From Phenylobacterium sp. (GTDB lineage: Bacteria > Pseudomonadota > Alphaproteobacteria > Caulobacterales > Caulobacteraceae), in contig NZ_JAUSCJ010000011.1 in the NCBI RefSeq assembly GCF_030651185.1, forward strand, positions 154,017-218,016: DNA of 64,000 nt, given 5' to 3'. A program made the translations under genes and the position numbers. The notes under the pieces are model-generated. The model saw only the letters and a program-made list of their open reading frames with translations, ran no database searches and was not told the origin of the DNA. The stretch's first letter is position 1; every line of letters begins with the position of its first letter. Shown piece after piece: positions 7,867 through 16,308 of this stretch.

Positions 7867-7885
7867 CCTCTCCTATATGGAGAGG
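7867..7885 (-). terminator. Hairpin downstream of tRNA-Leu
   Basis: A perfect 7-bp stem, CCTCTCC (7867-7873) with GGAGAGG (7879-7885) and a 5-nt loop, begins 3 nt after the encoded CCA end of the tRNA on the minus strand. It is followed by ATCTAGTTT, a weak T-rich stretch. It may end the tRNA transcript before the RNase D-like gene, or only protect the 3' end during processing. Confidence 0.55.
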
Positions 7886-7887
7886 GA

Positions 7888-7974
<87 letters not shown>

Positions 7975-8002
7975 CCGATCCACCGGATCGCGCGAGGGGG
8001 GT

Positions 8003-8031
8003 TCCTTAGGGCGCCGCCTCTGCCCGGTCAA
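8003..8031 (-). promoter_or_regulatory. Probable promoter of tRNA-Leu
   Basis: On the minus strand TTGACC (8031-8026) is followed after about 14 nt by CCCTAAGG (around 8011-8004). This resembles the Caulobacter housekeeping promoter type (TTGACG, 10-14 nt, GCTANAWC). The mature tRNA 5' end lies about 30 nt downstream. Assigned by pattern only. Confidence 0.4.
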
Positions 8032-8128
8032 CGCCCCGCTTCACCTTCCTTTCAAGTCGCATTGCGGCGCGGGGTCGGTTCGTCTATCGCAAGCCTTCCA
8101 AGAGCCACTCAAATCCGGGCGAAACTCC

Positions 8129-9103
8129 ATGCAGGATCTGGTCACCGTCTTCGGCGGTTCGGGCTTCGTCGGCGCCCAGGTCGTCCGCGCGCTGGCCAAG
8201 CAGGGCTGGCGGGTGCGGGTCGCCGTGCGCCAGCCGCACCTGGCCTATAAGATGCGCCTGCTGGGCGACGTCGGTCAGATCGAGGTCGTGCAGGCCAATA
8301 TCCGCAACGAGGCCTCCATTCGCCGCGCCGTCGAGGGCGCGCACGCGGTGGTGAACGCCGTGGGCGTGCTCTATGAGACCGGCCGCCAGAAATTCCAGAG
8401 CGTGCACGCCATGGGCGCGCGCAATGTCGCGGCGGTGTCCAAGGCCGCCGGTGTCGACACCCTGGTGCAGATCTCGGCCATCGGCGTCGATGCGGAGTCG
8501 GGCTCGAAGTACGCCCGGACCAAGGCCATGGGGGAGAACGCCGTGCGGGAGGCCTTCCCCGGCGCCATCCTCATTCGCCCGTCGGTGATCTTCGGGCCCG
8601 ATGACCACTTCTTCAACAAGTTCGCCGAGATGGCGGTGATCAGCCCGGCCCTGCCGCTGATCGGCGGCGGCGAGGGAAAGCTGCAGCCGGTGTTCGTCGG
8701 CGACGTGGCCAAGGCCGTGGCCCGGGCCGTCACCGACCCGGCCTGCGCCGGCCAGACCTATGAGCTGGGCGGTCCGCGGGCCTATTCGTTCCGCGAGCTG
8801 ATGGAGCTGCTGATGGCCGAGATCGGCCGCAGGCGGTTCCTGGTTCCCCTGCCCTTCGCCATCGCCGCCCTGATCGGCAAGGCCTGCGAGATCCTGGCCC
8901 TGACCCCCTGGACCCCGCCGCTGACCGAGGACCAGGTCGAGCTGCTGAAGAGCGACAACGTGGTGTCGGGAACCCTGCCGGGCCTGGCCGAACTCGGCGT
9001 CGAGGCCACCGCCGTCGAGGGTATCGTCCCGGCCTACCTCTACCGCTTCCGCAAGGGCGGCCAGTACGCCGACGAGGTCGAGCGCCTGACGGCCATCGCC
9101 TAG
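8129..9103 (+). CDS. NAD(P)-binding complex I NDUFA9 subunit family protein
   Basis: 324 residues. An atypical short-chain dehydrogenase: the N-terminal Rossmann motif VTVFGGSGFVGAQVVRAL is followed by RVRVAVRQP. IRPSVIFGPDDHFFNKFAE and LQPVFVGDVAKAVARAV are hallmark segments of the NDUFA9-like subgroup, which in mitochondria is an accessory complex I subunit and in bacteria is of unclear function. The usual YxxxK catalytic pair is only partly kept (KYARTKAMGE). ATG 8129 begins the family-typical N-terminus; longer in-frame extensions would run through the tRNA gene and are rejected. It converges on uppP, with 10 bp between the stops. Confidence 0.88.
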   Translation: MQDLVTVFGGSGFVGAQVVRALAKQGWRVRVAVRQPHLAYKMRLLGDVGQIEVVQANIRNEASIRRAVEGAHAVVNAVGVLYETGRQKFQSVHAMGARNVAAVSKAAGVDTLVQISAIGVDAESGSKYARTKAMGENAVREAFPGAILIRPSVIFGPDDHFFNKFAEMAVISPALPLIGGGEGKLQPVFVGDVAKAVARAVTDPACAGQTYELGGPRAYSFRELMELLMAEIGRRRFLVPLPFAIAALIGKACEILALTPWTPPLTEDQVELLKSDNVVSGTLPGLAELGVEATAVEGIVPAYLYRFRKGGQYADEVERLTAIA

Positions 9104-9113
9104 CCTCTGACGG

Positions 9114-9920
9114 CTATTGGCTGGCCATCGCCAGCCAGACCAGACCACCCGCCCCCACCACGATCCGCCACCAGGCGAAGGGCGCGAAGCCGTGGCGGCC
9201 GACAAAGTCCACCAGGGCGCGGACGACGATGAAGCCGACGATGAAGCTGACCGCGAAGCCGAGCGCGATGATGCCCGCCTGGTCCATGCTGAGCGCGTCC
9301 TTGTTCTTGTAGAGGTCGACGGCGAAGGCGCCGGCCATGGTGGGGATGGCCAGGAAGAAGGAAAACTCGGCGGCGGCTTTCTTCTCCACCCGCATCAGCA
9401 TCGAACCGACGATGGTGGCGCCCGACCGGGAGACCCCGGGGACCAGGGCCAGCGTCTGGAACAGGCCCACCACCAGGGAGGTCTTCCAGGTCAGCTTCAT
9501 GGCGTCCTCCTCACGGGGCGTCGGCGCCCAGCGGTCCAGGGCCAGCAGGCCGATTCCGCCGATGATCAGCGACCAGCAGATCAGGCGCGGGCTCTCGAAC
9601 AGAATCTCCTTGATCACGTCGTGCAGGGCCAGGCCCAGGACCGCCCCGGGGATGAAGGCGATCAGCACCGACAGGGCGAACCCGCGGGCCTCGGCGCTGG
9701 TGGGCAGGCCGATCAGCACCTTCCACAGCTTGCCGAAATAGAGCGCCACCACCGCCAGGATCGCGCCCAGCTGGATCAGCACCGCGAAGGTGTCCCAGAA
9801 CCCGTTCGGCAGGCCCAGGAGGGACTTGGTCAGCAGCAGGTGGCCGGTGGAGGACACCGGGATGAACTCGGTCACCCCCTCGACGATGCCCAGGATGATG
9901 GCGGCGATCCAGTCGGACAT
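9114..9920 (-). CDS. uppP: Undecaprenyl-diphosphate phosphatase
   Basis: 268 residues and about eight membrane helices. UppP (BacA) dephosphorylates undecaprenyl pyrophosphate to recycle the lipid carrier for peptidoglycan and O-antigen synthesis. The active-site motif EGVTEFIPVSSTGHLLL begins at residue 14, and the second conserved loop LVPGVSRSGATIVGSML contains the catalytic Arg and Ser. Length and motifs match the family. The start ATG at 9920 begins at the conserved first helix (MSDWIAAIILGIVEG). Confidence 0.96.
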   Translation of the reverse strand: MSDWIAAIILGIVEGVTEFIPVSSTGHLLLTKSLLGLPNGFWDTFAVLIQLGAILAVVALYFGKLWKVLIGLPTSAEARGFALSVLIAFIPGAVLGLALHDVIKEILFESPRLICWSLIIGGIGLLALDRWAPTPREEDAMKLTWKTSLVVGLFQTLALVPGVSRSGATIVGSMLMRVEKKAAAEFSFFLAIPTMAGAFAVDLYKNKDALSMDQAGIIALGFAVSFIVGFIVVRALVDFVGRHGFAPFAWWRIVVGAGGLVWLAMASQ

Positions 9921-10143
9921 GCGGGCAACTTTCGGCACGGGATGAAGAGGACCCCAAGGGGCGGGATCAGGGTAAATTTGAGGTTCATCCCATTTATGGA
10001 CCAATATTGTTGAGAACGTGGGCGGGCGGGGCGCGAAGCTTGAGCAAGGCAGGTGATATAATCTAGTTTGTGGACCATCATATTCCGGCCCCTTGAAAAG
10101 GCGCGTAAAAGCCTGTCGCCCATGAGGGGGCGGAGGACCGGCC
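9921..10143 (+). promoter_or_regulatory. uppP/gltD divergent intergenic region with repeated TGGACCA motif
   Basis: This 223-bp spacer separates uppP (minus) from gltD (plus). An exact TATAAT lies at 10057-10062, with TTGAGC at 10040-10045, 11 nt upstream (short-spacer promoter type). Two related sequences, TTTATGGACCAATATT (9993-10008) and TTTGTGGACCATCATATT (10067-10084), flank this promoter about 75 bp apart and share the near-palindrome TGGACCA. They may be operator half-sites for a nitrogen or amino-acid regulator of glutamate synthase. No regulator is identified. Confidence 0.4.
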
Positions 10144-11580
10144 ATGGCCGAGCGGATGCTGAAGTTCACGGTTGTCGAGCGGACCACGCCCCCCAAGCGG
10201 GCGGCCGAGGCGCGTTCGGGGGATTTCCACGAAATCTACGCCGACTTCATCGACGCCAAGGCCAGCGAACAGGCCTCGCGCTGTTCGCAGTGCGGGATCC
10301 CCTTCTGTCAGACCCACTGCCCGCTGCACAACAACATCCCCGACTGGCTGCGGATGACCGCCGAGGGCCGGCTGCAGGAGGCCTATCAGCTTTCCCAGGC
10401 CACCAATTCCATGCCGGAGATCTGCGGCCGCATCTGCCCGCAGGACCGGCTGTGCGAGGGCTCCTGCACCATCGAGCAGTCGGGACACGGCACCGTCACC
10501 ATCGGCGCCGTCGAGCGCTACCTGACCGACAAGGCCTGGGAGGAGGGCTGGGTCCAGCCGCTCATTCCCGGCCGCGACCAGGGCAAGTCGGTGGGGATCA
10601 TCGGGGCGGGACCGGCCGGCCTGGCCGCGGCCGAGCGGCTGCGGGAGATGGGCTACGCCGTCACCGTCTATGACCGCCACGACCGGGCCGGCGGCCTGCT
10701 GATCTACGGCATCCCCAGCTTCAAGCTGGAGAAGGACGTGGTGATGCGGCGCACCCAGCGGCTGGCCGACGGCGGGGTCGTGTTCAAGCTGGACTTCGAG
10801 GTGGGCCTCGACGCCACCCTCGATGAGCTTCGCGACACGCATCACAGCGTGCTGATCGCCACCGGCGTCTATGCCGACCGCGACCTGGTGGTCCCTGGCG
10901 CGGGCTCGGCGGGGGTGACCCCGGCGCTCGACTACCTGATCGCCTCCAACCGGGCGGGCCTGGGGGACGAGGTTCCCGAGTTCGCCTCGGGCGAGTTGCA
11001 CGCCAAGGGCCGCGACGTGGTGGTGGTGGGCGGCGGCGACACGGCCATGGACTGCGTCCGGACCGCCGTGCGCCAAGGGGCCAGGTCGGTGACCTGCCTC
11101 TACCGCCGTGACCGCGCCAACATGCCGGGCTCGGTCCGCGAGGTAGCCCACGCCGAGGAGGAGGGCGTGGTCTTCGAATGGCTGGCCGCGCCGCGCGCCG
11201 TGCTGGGCAAGGCCAATAGGGCCACCGGGGTCCGCGCCGCCCGCATGCGCCTGGGCGCGTCCGACGCCACCGGCCGCGCCGCGCCGGAGGAGATCGAGGG
11301 CGCCGACTTCGAGGCCCCCGCCGACCTGGTGATCAAGGCGCTCGGCTTTGATCCCGAGGACCTGCCGCGCGCCTTCGCCGCCCCGGACCTGGCGGTCAGC
11401 CGCTGGGGCACGGTGAAGGCCGACTTCGCCACCCTGATGACCAACCTGCCCGGCGTGTTCGCGGCCGGTGACATCGCCCGCGGCGCCTCCCTGGTGGTCT
11501 GGGCGATTAAGGACGGCCGCGACGCCGCCGACGCCATCCACCGCTACCTGACGGAACCCGCGCTCGTCGCGGCGGAGTGA
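10144..11580 (+). CDS. gltD: Glutamate synthase (NADPH) small subunit
   Basis: 478 residues. GltD oxidises NADPH and feeds electrons through FAD and iron-sulfur clusters to GltB for glutamate synthesis from glutamine and 2-oxoglutarate. The N-terminal cluster-binding cysteines are C47, C50, C55, C59 and C94, C98, C104, C108. The FAD motif GAGPAGLAAAE is near residue 154, and the NADPH motif VVVVGGGDTAMDC sits in the second half. The C-terminal LPGVFAAGDIARGASLVVWAI closes the FAD site. It abuts gltB, so the operon order is gltD-gltB, the reverse of the enteric gltBD order. Confidence 0.95.
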   Translation: MAERMLKFTVVERTTPPKRAAEARSGDFHEIYADFIDAKASEQASRCSQCGIPFCQTHCPLHNNIPDWLRMTAEGRLQEAYQLSQATNSMPEICGRICPQDRLCEGSCTIEQSGHGTVTIGAVERYLTDKAWEEGWVQPLIPGRDQGKSVGIIGAGPAGLAAAERLREMGYAVTVYDRHDRAGGLLIYGIPSFKLEKDVVMRRTQRLADGGVVFKLDFEVGLDATLDELRDTHHSVLIATGVYADRDLVVPGAGSAGVTPALDYLIASNRAGLGDEVPEFASGELHAKGRDVVVVGGGDTAMDCVRTAVRQGARSVTCLYRRDRANMPGSVREVAHAEEEGVVFEWLAAPRAVLGKANRATGVRAARMRLGASDATGRAAPEEIEGADFEAPADLVIKALGFDPEDLPRAFAAPDLAVSRWGTVKADFATLMTNLPGVFAAGDIARGASLVVWAIKDGRDAADAIHRYLTEPALVAAE

Positions 11581-11582
11581 AG

Positions 11583-14500
11583 ATGATGAGCCAGTTTCCA
11601 GAGTGGGCGGGTGAGGATACGCAGCGCTACCTCGCCAACCGCCAGAAGCTTATCGACGGCCACGCCTATGATCCCGACTCCGAACGGGACGCCTGCGGCG
11701 TGGGACTGGTCTGCGCCCTGGACGGGCAGCCGCGCCGCGAGGTGGTGGAGCTGGCGATCCGGGCGCTGAAGAGTGTCTGGCACCGGGGCGCCATCGACGC
11801 CGACGGCAAGACCGGCGACGGCGCGGGCGTGCTGGTCTCCGTGCCCCAGGACTTCTTCGCCGACCAGGTGAAGCGCACGGGGCACAAGCTGCGGCCCGGC
11901 CCCATCGCGGTGGGCCAGGTCTTCCTGCCGCGCAACGACCTCAACGCCCAGGAGGCGGCCCGCACCATCGTCGAGGCCGAGGCCCTGCGGTTCGGCTTCT
12001 ACATCTATGGCTGGCGCCAGGTGCCGACCGACACCCGGGTGATCGGCGAAAAGGCCAACGCCACCCGCCCCGAGATCGAGCAGATCATGCTGGCGGGCCC
12101 CGCCGGCCTGGAGGGGGAGGCCCTGGAGCGGGCGCTGTTCCTGTGCCGCAAGCGCATCGAGAAGCGGGTGCTGGCCGCCGGCATCCAGCAATTCTACCTG
12201 TGCTCGCTGTCGGCCCGCTCGCTGATCTACAAGGGCATGTTCCTGGCCGAGCACATCGACGCCTTCTATCCCGACCTGACCGACGAACGGTTCACCGCCG
12301 CCGTGGCGATCTTCCACCAGCGCTATTCCACCAACACCTTCCCGGAATGGCGGCTGGCCCAGCCGTTCCGGATGCTGGCGCACAACGGCGAGATCAACAC
12401 CAAGAAGGGCAACCTGAACTGGATGAAGAGCCACGAGATCCGCATGGCCGCCGACGCCTTCGGCGACTTCGGGGACGACGTGAAGCCGGTGATCCAGGAT
12501 GCCAGCGGCTCGGATTCCATGGCCCTGGACAACACCTTCGAGGTGCTGGTCCGGGCGGGCCGCGACGCCCCCATGGCCAAGGCCCTGCTGATCCCCGAGG
12601 CCTGGGCGCACAAGAGCGACGAACAGATCAGCCCGGCCCACAGGGCGCTCTACGCCTATTGCAACGCGGTGATGGAGCCCTGGGACGGGCCGGCCGCCAT
12701 CTGCGCCACCGACGGCCGCTGGGTCGTGGCCGGCAAGGACCGCAACGGCCTGCGCCCCCTGCGGGTGACCTATACCGACGATGGCTTGCTGATCATGGGC
12801 TCGGAGGCTGGCATGTGCCGGGTCGACGAGGCCCGCATCGTGCGCAAGGCCCACATCCAGCCGGGCCGCATGGTGGCCGTCGATCTGCTGGAGGGCCGCC
12901 TCTACGAGGAGGACGAGATCATCGACCGCCTCGCCGCCCAGCATCCCTATGACCAGTGGCTGGGCAACATGGTGGACCTGGAGGCCCAGATCGCACCGGG
13001 TCCGGAACCTCGCGCCTATGGCCGCGAGGAGCTGACGCGGCGCCAGGCCGCCGCCGGGATGAGCCTGGAGGACCTGGAGCTGCTGCTGGCGCCGATGATC
13101 GAGGACGGCAAGGAGGCGGTGGGCTCCATGGGGGACGACGCGCCCCTGGCGGTGCTGAGCGACCAGTACCGGCCGCTCAGCCACTTCTTCCGGCAGAACT
13201 TCAGCCAGGTGACCAACCCGCCGATCGACAGCCTGCGGGAAGCCGGGGTCATGAGCCTGAAGACCCGGTTCAAGAACCTCGGCAACATCCTGGCCCAGGA
13301 CGAGGCGCAGACCGACGTCTTCGTGCTGGAAAGCCCGGTGCTGACCACCGGCATGTACCAGCGGATCATGGGCATCATCGGCGAGGCCTCGATGGCCAGC
13401 ATCGACTGCACCATGCCGATCCCGGCCGACGCGGGGCGGCCCGGCGACGCCCTGCGGGCCAATCTCGACCGCATCCGCGCGGAGGCCGAGGATGCGGCCC
13501 TGCGCGGCTGCGCCACCATCGTGCTCACCGACGAAGCCTCGGGGCCGGGCCGGGTGGGCCTGCCGATGATCCTGGCCACGGGCGGGGTCCATTCCTGGCT
13601 GGTGGCCAAGGGCCTGCGCTCCTACGTCTCGATCGTCGTGCGGTCGGCCGAGTGCCTCGACACCCACTATTTCGCGGTGCTGGTGGGGGTCGGGGCGACG
13701 GCGGTGAACGCCTATCTGGCCCAGGAAAGCTTCCAGGACCGGCTGGAGCGCGGCCTGACCGGGGCGCTGACGCTCCACGACGTCTGCGCCAACTTCAAGC
13801 ACGCCATCGAGGGCGGGCTCTTGAAGATCATCGCCAAGATGGGGATCGCGGTGATCTCCTCCTATCGCGGCGGCTACAACTTCGAGGCCGTGGGCCTGAG
13901 CCGCGCCCTGGTGGCGGAGTTCTTCCCGGGCATGCCCTCGCGCATCTCCGGCATCGGCCTGGCCGGTCTGGAGGCCAAGGCCGTCGAGGTGCATCGGCGC
14001 GCCTGGGATCCGGGCGCCGTGAGCCTGCCGGTGGGGGGGCTCTACAAGGCGCGGTCCGCCGGGGAGAGCCACGCCTTCGAGGCCCGCATGATCCACACCC
14101 TGCAGGCCGCCTGCAACAGCGGCGACTATGCCGCCTACCAGCGGTTCTCGGCCGGGATGCGCCGCCAGCCCACCATCCAGCTGCGCGATCTGCTGGACTG
14201 GCGGTCCGGCGAACGGCCGGTGGCGTTGGACGAGGTGGAGAGCGTCAACGAGATCCGCAAGCGCTTCCTGACGCCCGGCATGAGCCTGGGGGCGCTGAGC
14301 CCCGAGGCGCACGGGGTGCTGAACATCGCCATGAACCGGATCGGGGCCAAGAGCGTCTCCGGCGAGGGCGGCGAGGATTCAGCCCGCTACAAGCCCCTGC
14401 CCAACGGTGACAACCCCAACTCGGCGGTCAAGCAGATCGCCTCGGGACGGTTCGGGGTGACGGCGGAATATCTCAACCAGTGCCGCGAGATCGAGATCAA

Positions 14501-16148
14501 GGTCAGCCAGGGCGCCAAGCCCGGCGAGGGCGGGCAGTTACCTGGGTTCAAGGTAACTGAGCTGATTGCACGTCTGCGGCACGCGACGCCGGGCGTCATG
14601 CTGATCTCGCCCCCGCCGCACCACGACGTCTATTCCATCGAGGACCTGGCCCAGCTCATCTACGACCTGAAGCAGATCAACCCGACCGCGCGGGTCTGCG
14701 TGAAGCTGGTGGCCATGACCGGCATCGGGGCGATCGCCGCCGGCGTGGCCAAGGCCAAGGCCGACGTGATCCTGATCTCCGGCAATGTCGGTGGCACCGG
14801 GGCGTCGCCGCAGACCTCGATCAAGTATGCCGGCGGCCCCTGGGAGATGGGCCTGTCGGAGGCCAACCAGGTCCTAACCCTGAACAACCTGCGTCACTCG
14901 GTCCGCCTGCGGGCCGACGGCGGCATGCGGACAGGCCGCGACGTGGTGATCGCCGCCATGTTGGGGGCGGAAGAGTTCGGGATTGGAACCGCGAGCCTGA
15001 TCGCCATGGGCTGCATCATGGTGCGCCAGTGCCATTCCAACACCTGCCCGGTGGGGGTCTGCACCCAGGACGAGGCCCTGCGGGAGAAGTTCTCCGGCAG
15101 CCCGGAGAAGGTGATCAACCTCTTCACCTTCATCGCCGAGGAGGTCCGCGAGATCCTGGCCTCGCTCGGCTTCAAGTCGATCCAGGAGATCGTCGGCCGC
15201 ACCGACCTGCTGCAGCAGGTCTCCCGCGGCGGCGAGCACCTGGACGACCTCGACCTCAACCCCCTGCTGGTGATGGCCGACCCGGGGTCGAACCCGCGCT
15301 ATTGCGTGGTGGAGGGGCGCAACGAGGTGCCCGACACCCTGGACGCCCAGATCGTCCGCGACGCCGCCCCCCTGCTGGAGCGGGGCGAGAAGATGCAGCT
15401 GACCTACACGGTGCAGAACACCGCGCGCGCCATCGGCTCGCGGACCTCGTCGCACATCGTGCGGCGGTTTGGGATGACCGGTCTGCCGGCCGGGCACCTG
15501 ACCGTGCAGCTCAAGGGCTCGGCGGGTCAGAGCCTGGGAGCCTTCGCGGTCCAGGGCCTGCGCATCGAGCTGACCGGCGAGGCCAACGACTATGTCGGCA
15601 AGGGCCTGTCGGGGGCGACCATCATCCTGCGGCCTTCTCCGCACCTGGCGGCGCCGGAGGCCAACGCCATCCTGGGCAACACCGTGCTCTATGGCGCCAC
15701 CTCAGGCCGGCTGTTCGCGGCGGGCCTGGCGGGCGAGCGGTTCGGGGTGCGCAACTCCGGGGCCGTGACCGTGGTCGAGGGCTGCGGCGCCAACGGGCTG
15801 GAATACATGACCGGCGGCCGGGCGGTGATCCTGGGACCGGTGGGCTTCAACTTCGCCGCCGGGATGACCGGGGGCATGGCCTATGTGCTGGACCTGCACG
15901 ACCGCTTCCTGACCCACCTGAACACCGACAGCGTGGTGGTACAGCGGATCGGGACCCGGGCCTGGGAGGCCGAGCTGCACGGCCTGGTGGAGGAACACGC
16001 CCGGGAGACCGGCTCAGCCTTCGCCGCCGGCATCCTGCGCGACTGGGACCGGCATCTTGGAAAGTTCTGGCAGGTGGTCCCCAAGGAGATGGTCCACCGC
16101 CTCGACAAGCCGCTGGCCGAGGAAGAGGCGGTGCATCACCGGGCGTGA
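11583..16148 (+). CDS. gltB: Glutamate synthase large subunit
   Basis: About 1521 residues. The N-terminal glutamine amidotransferase class II domain begins, after an approximately 37-residue propeptide, at Cys38 (ERDACGVGLVC), the nucleophile exposed by processing. Next come the central domain, the FMN-binding synthase domain (GEGGEDSARY, VKLVAMTGIGAIAAGVAKAKAD), and the 3Fe-4S cysteines in GCIMVRQCHSNTCPVG. The C-terminal beta-helix GXGXG domain includes LSGATIILRP and GFNFAAGMTGGMAYVLD. ATG 11583 is chosen because GGAG lies 5 nt upstream within the end of gltD; GTG 11577 is an alternative that overlaps the gltD stop. Expression is surely coupled to gltD. Confidence 0.96.
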   Translation: MMSQFPEWAGEDTQRYLANRQKLIDGHAYDPDSERDACGVGLVCALDGQPRREVVELAIRALKSVWHRGAIDADGKTGDGAGVLVSVPQDFFADQVKRTGHKLRPGPIAVGQVFLPRNDLNAQEAARTIVEAEALRFGFYIYGWRQVPTDTRVIGEKANATRPEIEQIMLAGPAGLEGEALERALFLCRKRIEKRVLAAGIQQFYLCSLSARSLIYKGMFLAEHIDAFYPDLTDERFTAAVAIFHQRYSTNTFPEWRLAQPFRMLAHNGEINTKKGNLNWMKSHEIRMAADAFGDFGDDVKPVIQDASGSDSMALDNTFEVLVRAGRDAPMAKALLIPEAWAHKSDEQISPAHRALYAYCNAVMEPWDGPAAICATDGRWVVAGKDRNGLRPLRVTYTDDGLLIMGSEAGMCRVDEARIVRKAHIQPGRMVAVDLLEGRLYEEDEIIDRLAAQHPYDQWLGNMVDLEAQIAPGPEPRAYGREELTRRQAAAGMSLEDLELLLAPMIEDGKEAVGSMGDDAPLAVLSDQYRPLSHFFRQNFSQVTNPPIDSLREAGVMSLKTRFKNLGNILAQDEAQTDVFVLESPVLTTGMYQRIMGIIGEASMASIDCTMPIPADAGRPGDALRANLDRIRAEAEDAALRGCATIVLTDEASGPGRVGLPMILATGGVHSWLVAKGLRSYVSIVVRSAECLDTHYFAVLVGVGATAVNAYLAQESFQDRLERGLTGALTLHDVCANFKHAIEGGLLKIIAKMGIAVISSYRGGYNFEAVGLSRALVAEFFPGMPSRISGIGLAGLEAKAVEVHRRAWDPGAVSLPVGGLYKARSAGESHAFEARMIHTLQAACNSGDYAAYQRFSAGMRRQPTIQLRDLLDWRSGERPVALDEVESVNEIRKRFLTPGMSLGALSPEAHGVLNIAMNRIGAKSVSGEGGEDSARYKPLPNGDNPNSAVKQIASGRFGVTAEYLNQCREIEIKVSQGAKPGEGGQLPGFKVTELIARLRHATPGVMLISPPPHHDVYSIEDLAQLIYDLKQINPTARVCVKLVAMTGIGAIAAGVAKAKADVILISGNVGGTGASPQTSIKYAGGPWEMGLSEANQVLTLNNLRHSVRLRADGGMRTGRDVVIAAMLGAEEFGIGTASLIAMGCIMVRQCHSNTCPVGVCTQDEALREKFSGSPEKVINLFTFIAEEVREILASLGFKSIQEIVGRTDLLQQVSRGGEHLDDLDLNPLLVMADPGSNPRYCVVEGRNEVPDTLDAQIVRDAAPLLERGEKMQLTYTVQNTARAIGSRTSSHIVRRFGMTGLPAGHLTVQLKGSAGQSLGAFAVQGLRIELTGEANDYVGKGLSGATIILRPSPHLAAPEANAILGNTVLYGATSGRLFAAGLAGERFGVRNSGAVTVVEGCGANGLEYMTGGRAVILGPVGFNFAAGMTGGMAYVLDLHDRFLTHLNTDSVVVQRIGTRAWEAELHGLVEEHARETGSAFAAGILRDWDRHLGKFWQVVPKEMVHRLDKPLAEEEAVHHRA

Positions 16149-16165
16149 GGCAGGGCGGAGAGGGC

Positions 16166-16308
16166 CTAGCCCCTTCCGTCTCGTCGCTGCGCGCCGATCC
16201 ACCTCCCCCGGAGGGGGAGGAATTTCGCGCTCCCAATTCCTCCCCCAGCGCGCAGCGCGTGTCGGGGGAGGTGGCGCGCGCCGGCAGGCGCGTGACGGAG
16301 GGGGCTAG
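16166..16308. repeat. Terminally inverted intergenic repeat, copy 1 of 3
   Basis: A 143-bp element between the convergent gltB and HTH-citrate synthase genes. The left end CTAGCCCCTTCCGTC (16166-16180) is inverted at the right as GACGGAGGGGGCTAG (16294-16308), 14 of 15 matching. Inside is a second inverted pair built from CCACCTCCCCC and GGGGGAGGTGG, plus GAATTCCTCCCCCAGCGCG-like segments shared with the copies at 53289 and 60803. The TAG stop of the citrate synthase gene (16305-16307, minus) lies within its right end. It is too short to encode a protein and resembles a MITE or large REP unit that could also end transcription from both sides. Confidence 0.8.

Noticed and set aside
11544..14312. 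A 922-residue open frame on the minus strand opposite gltD/gltB
   Set aside because: It is a shadow of GC-rich codons in gltB, with His/Gly/Arg-rich low-complexity translation and no family motif; the plus strand encodes a complete glutamate synthase.
16166..16308. CRISPR-like array
   Set aside because: The repeats are dispersed singly with inverted ends; there is no regular direct-repeat and spacer pattern and no cas gene.
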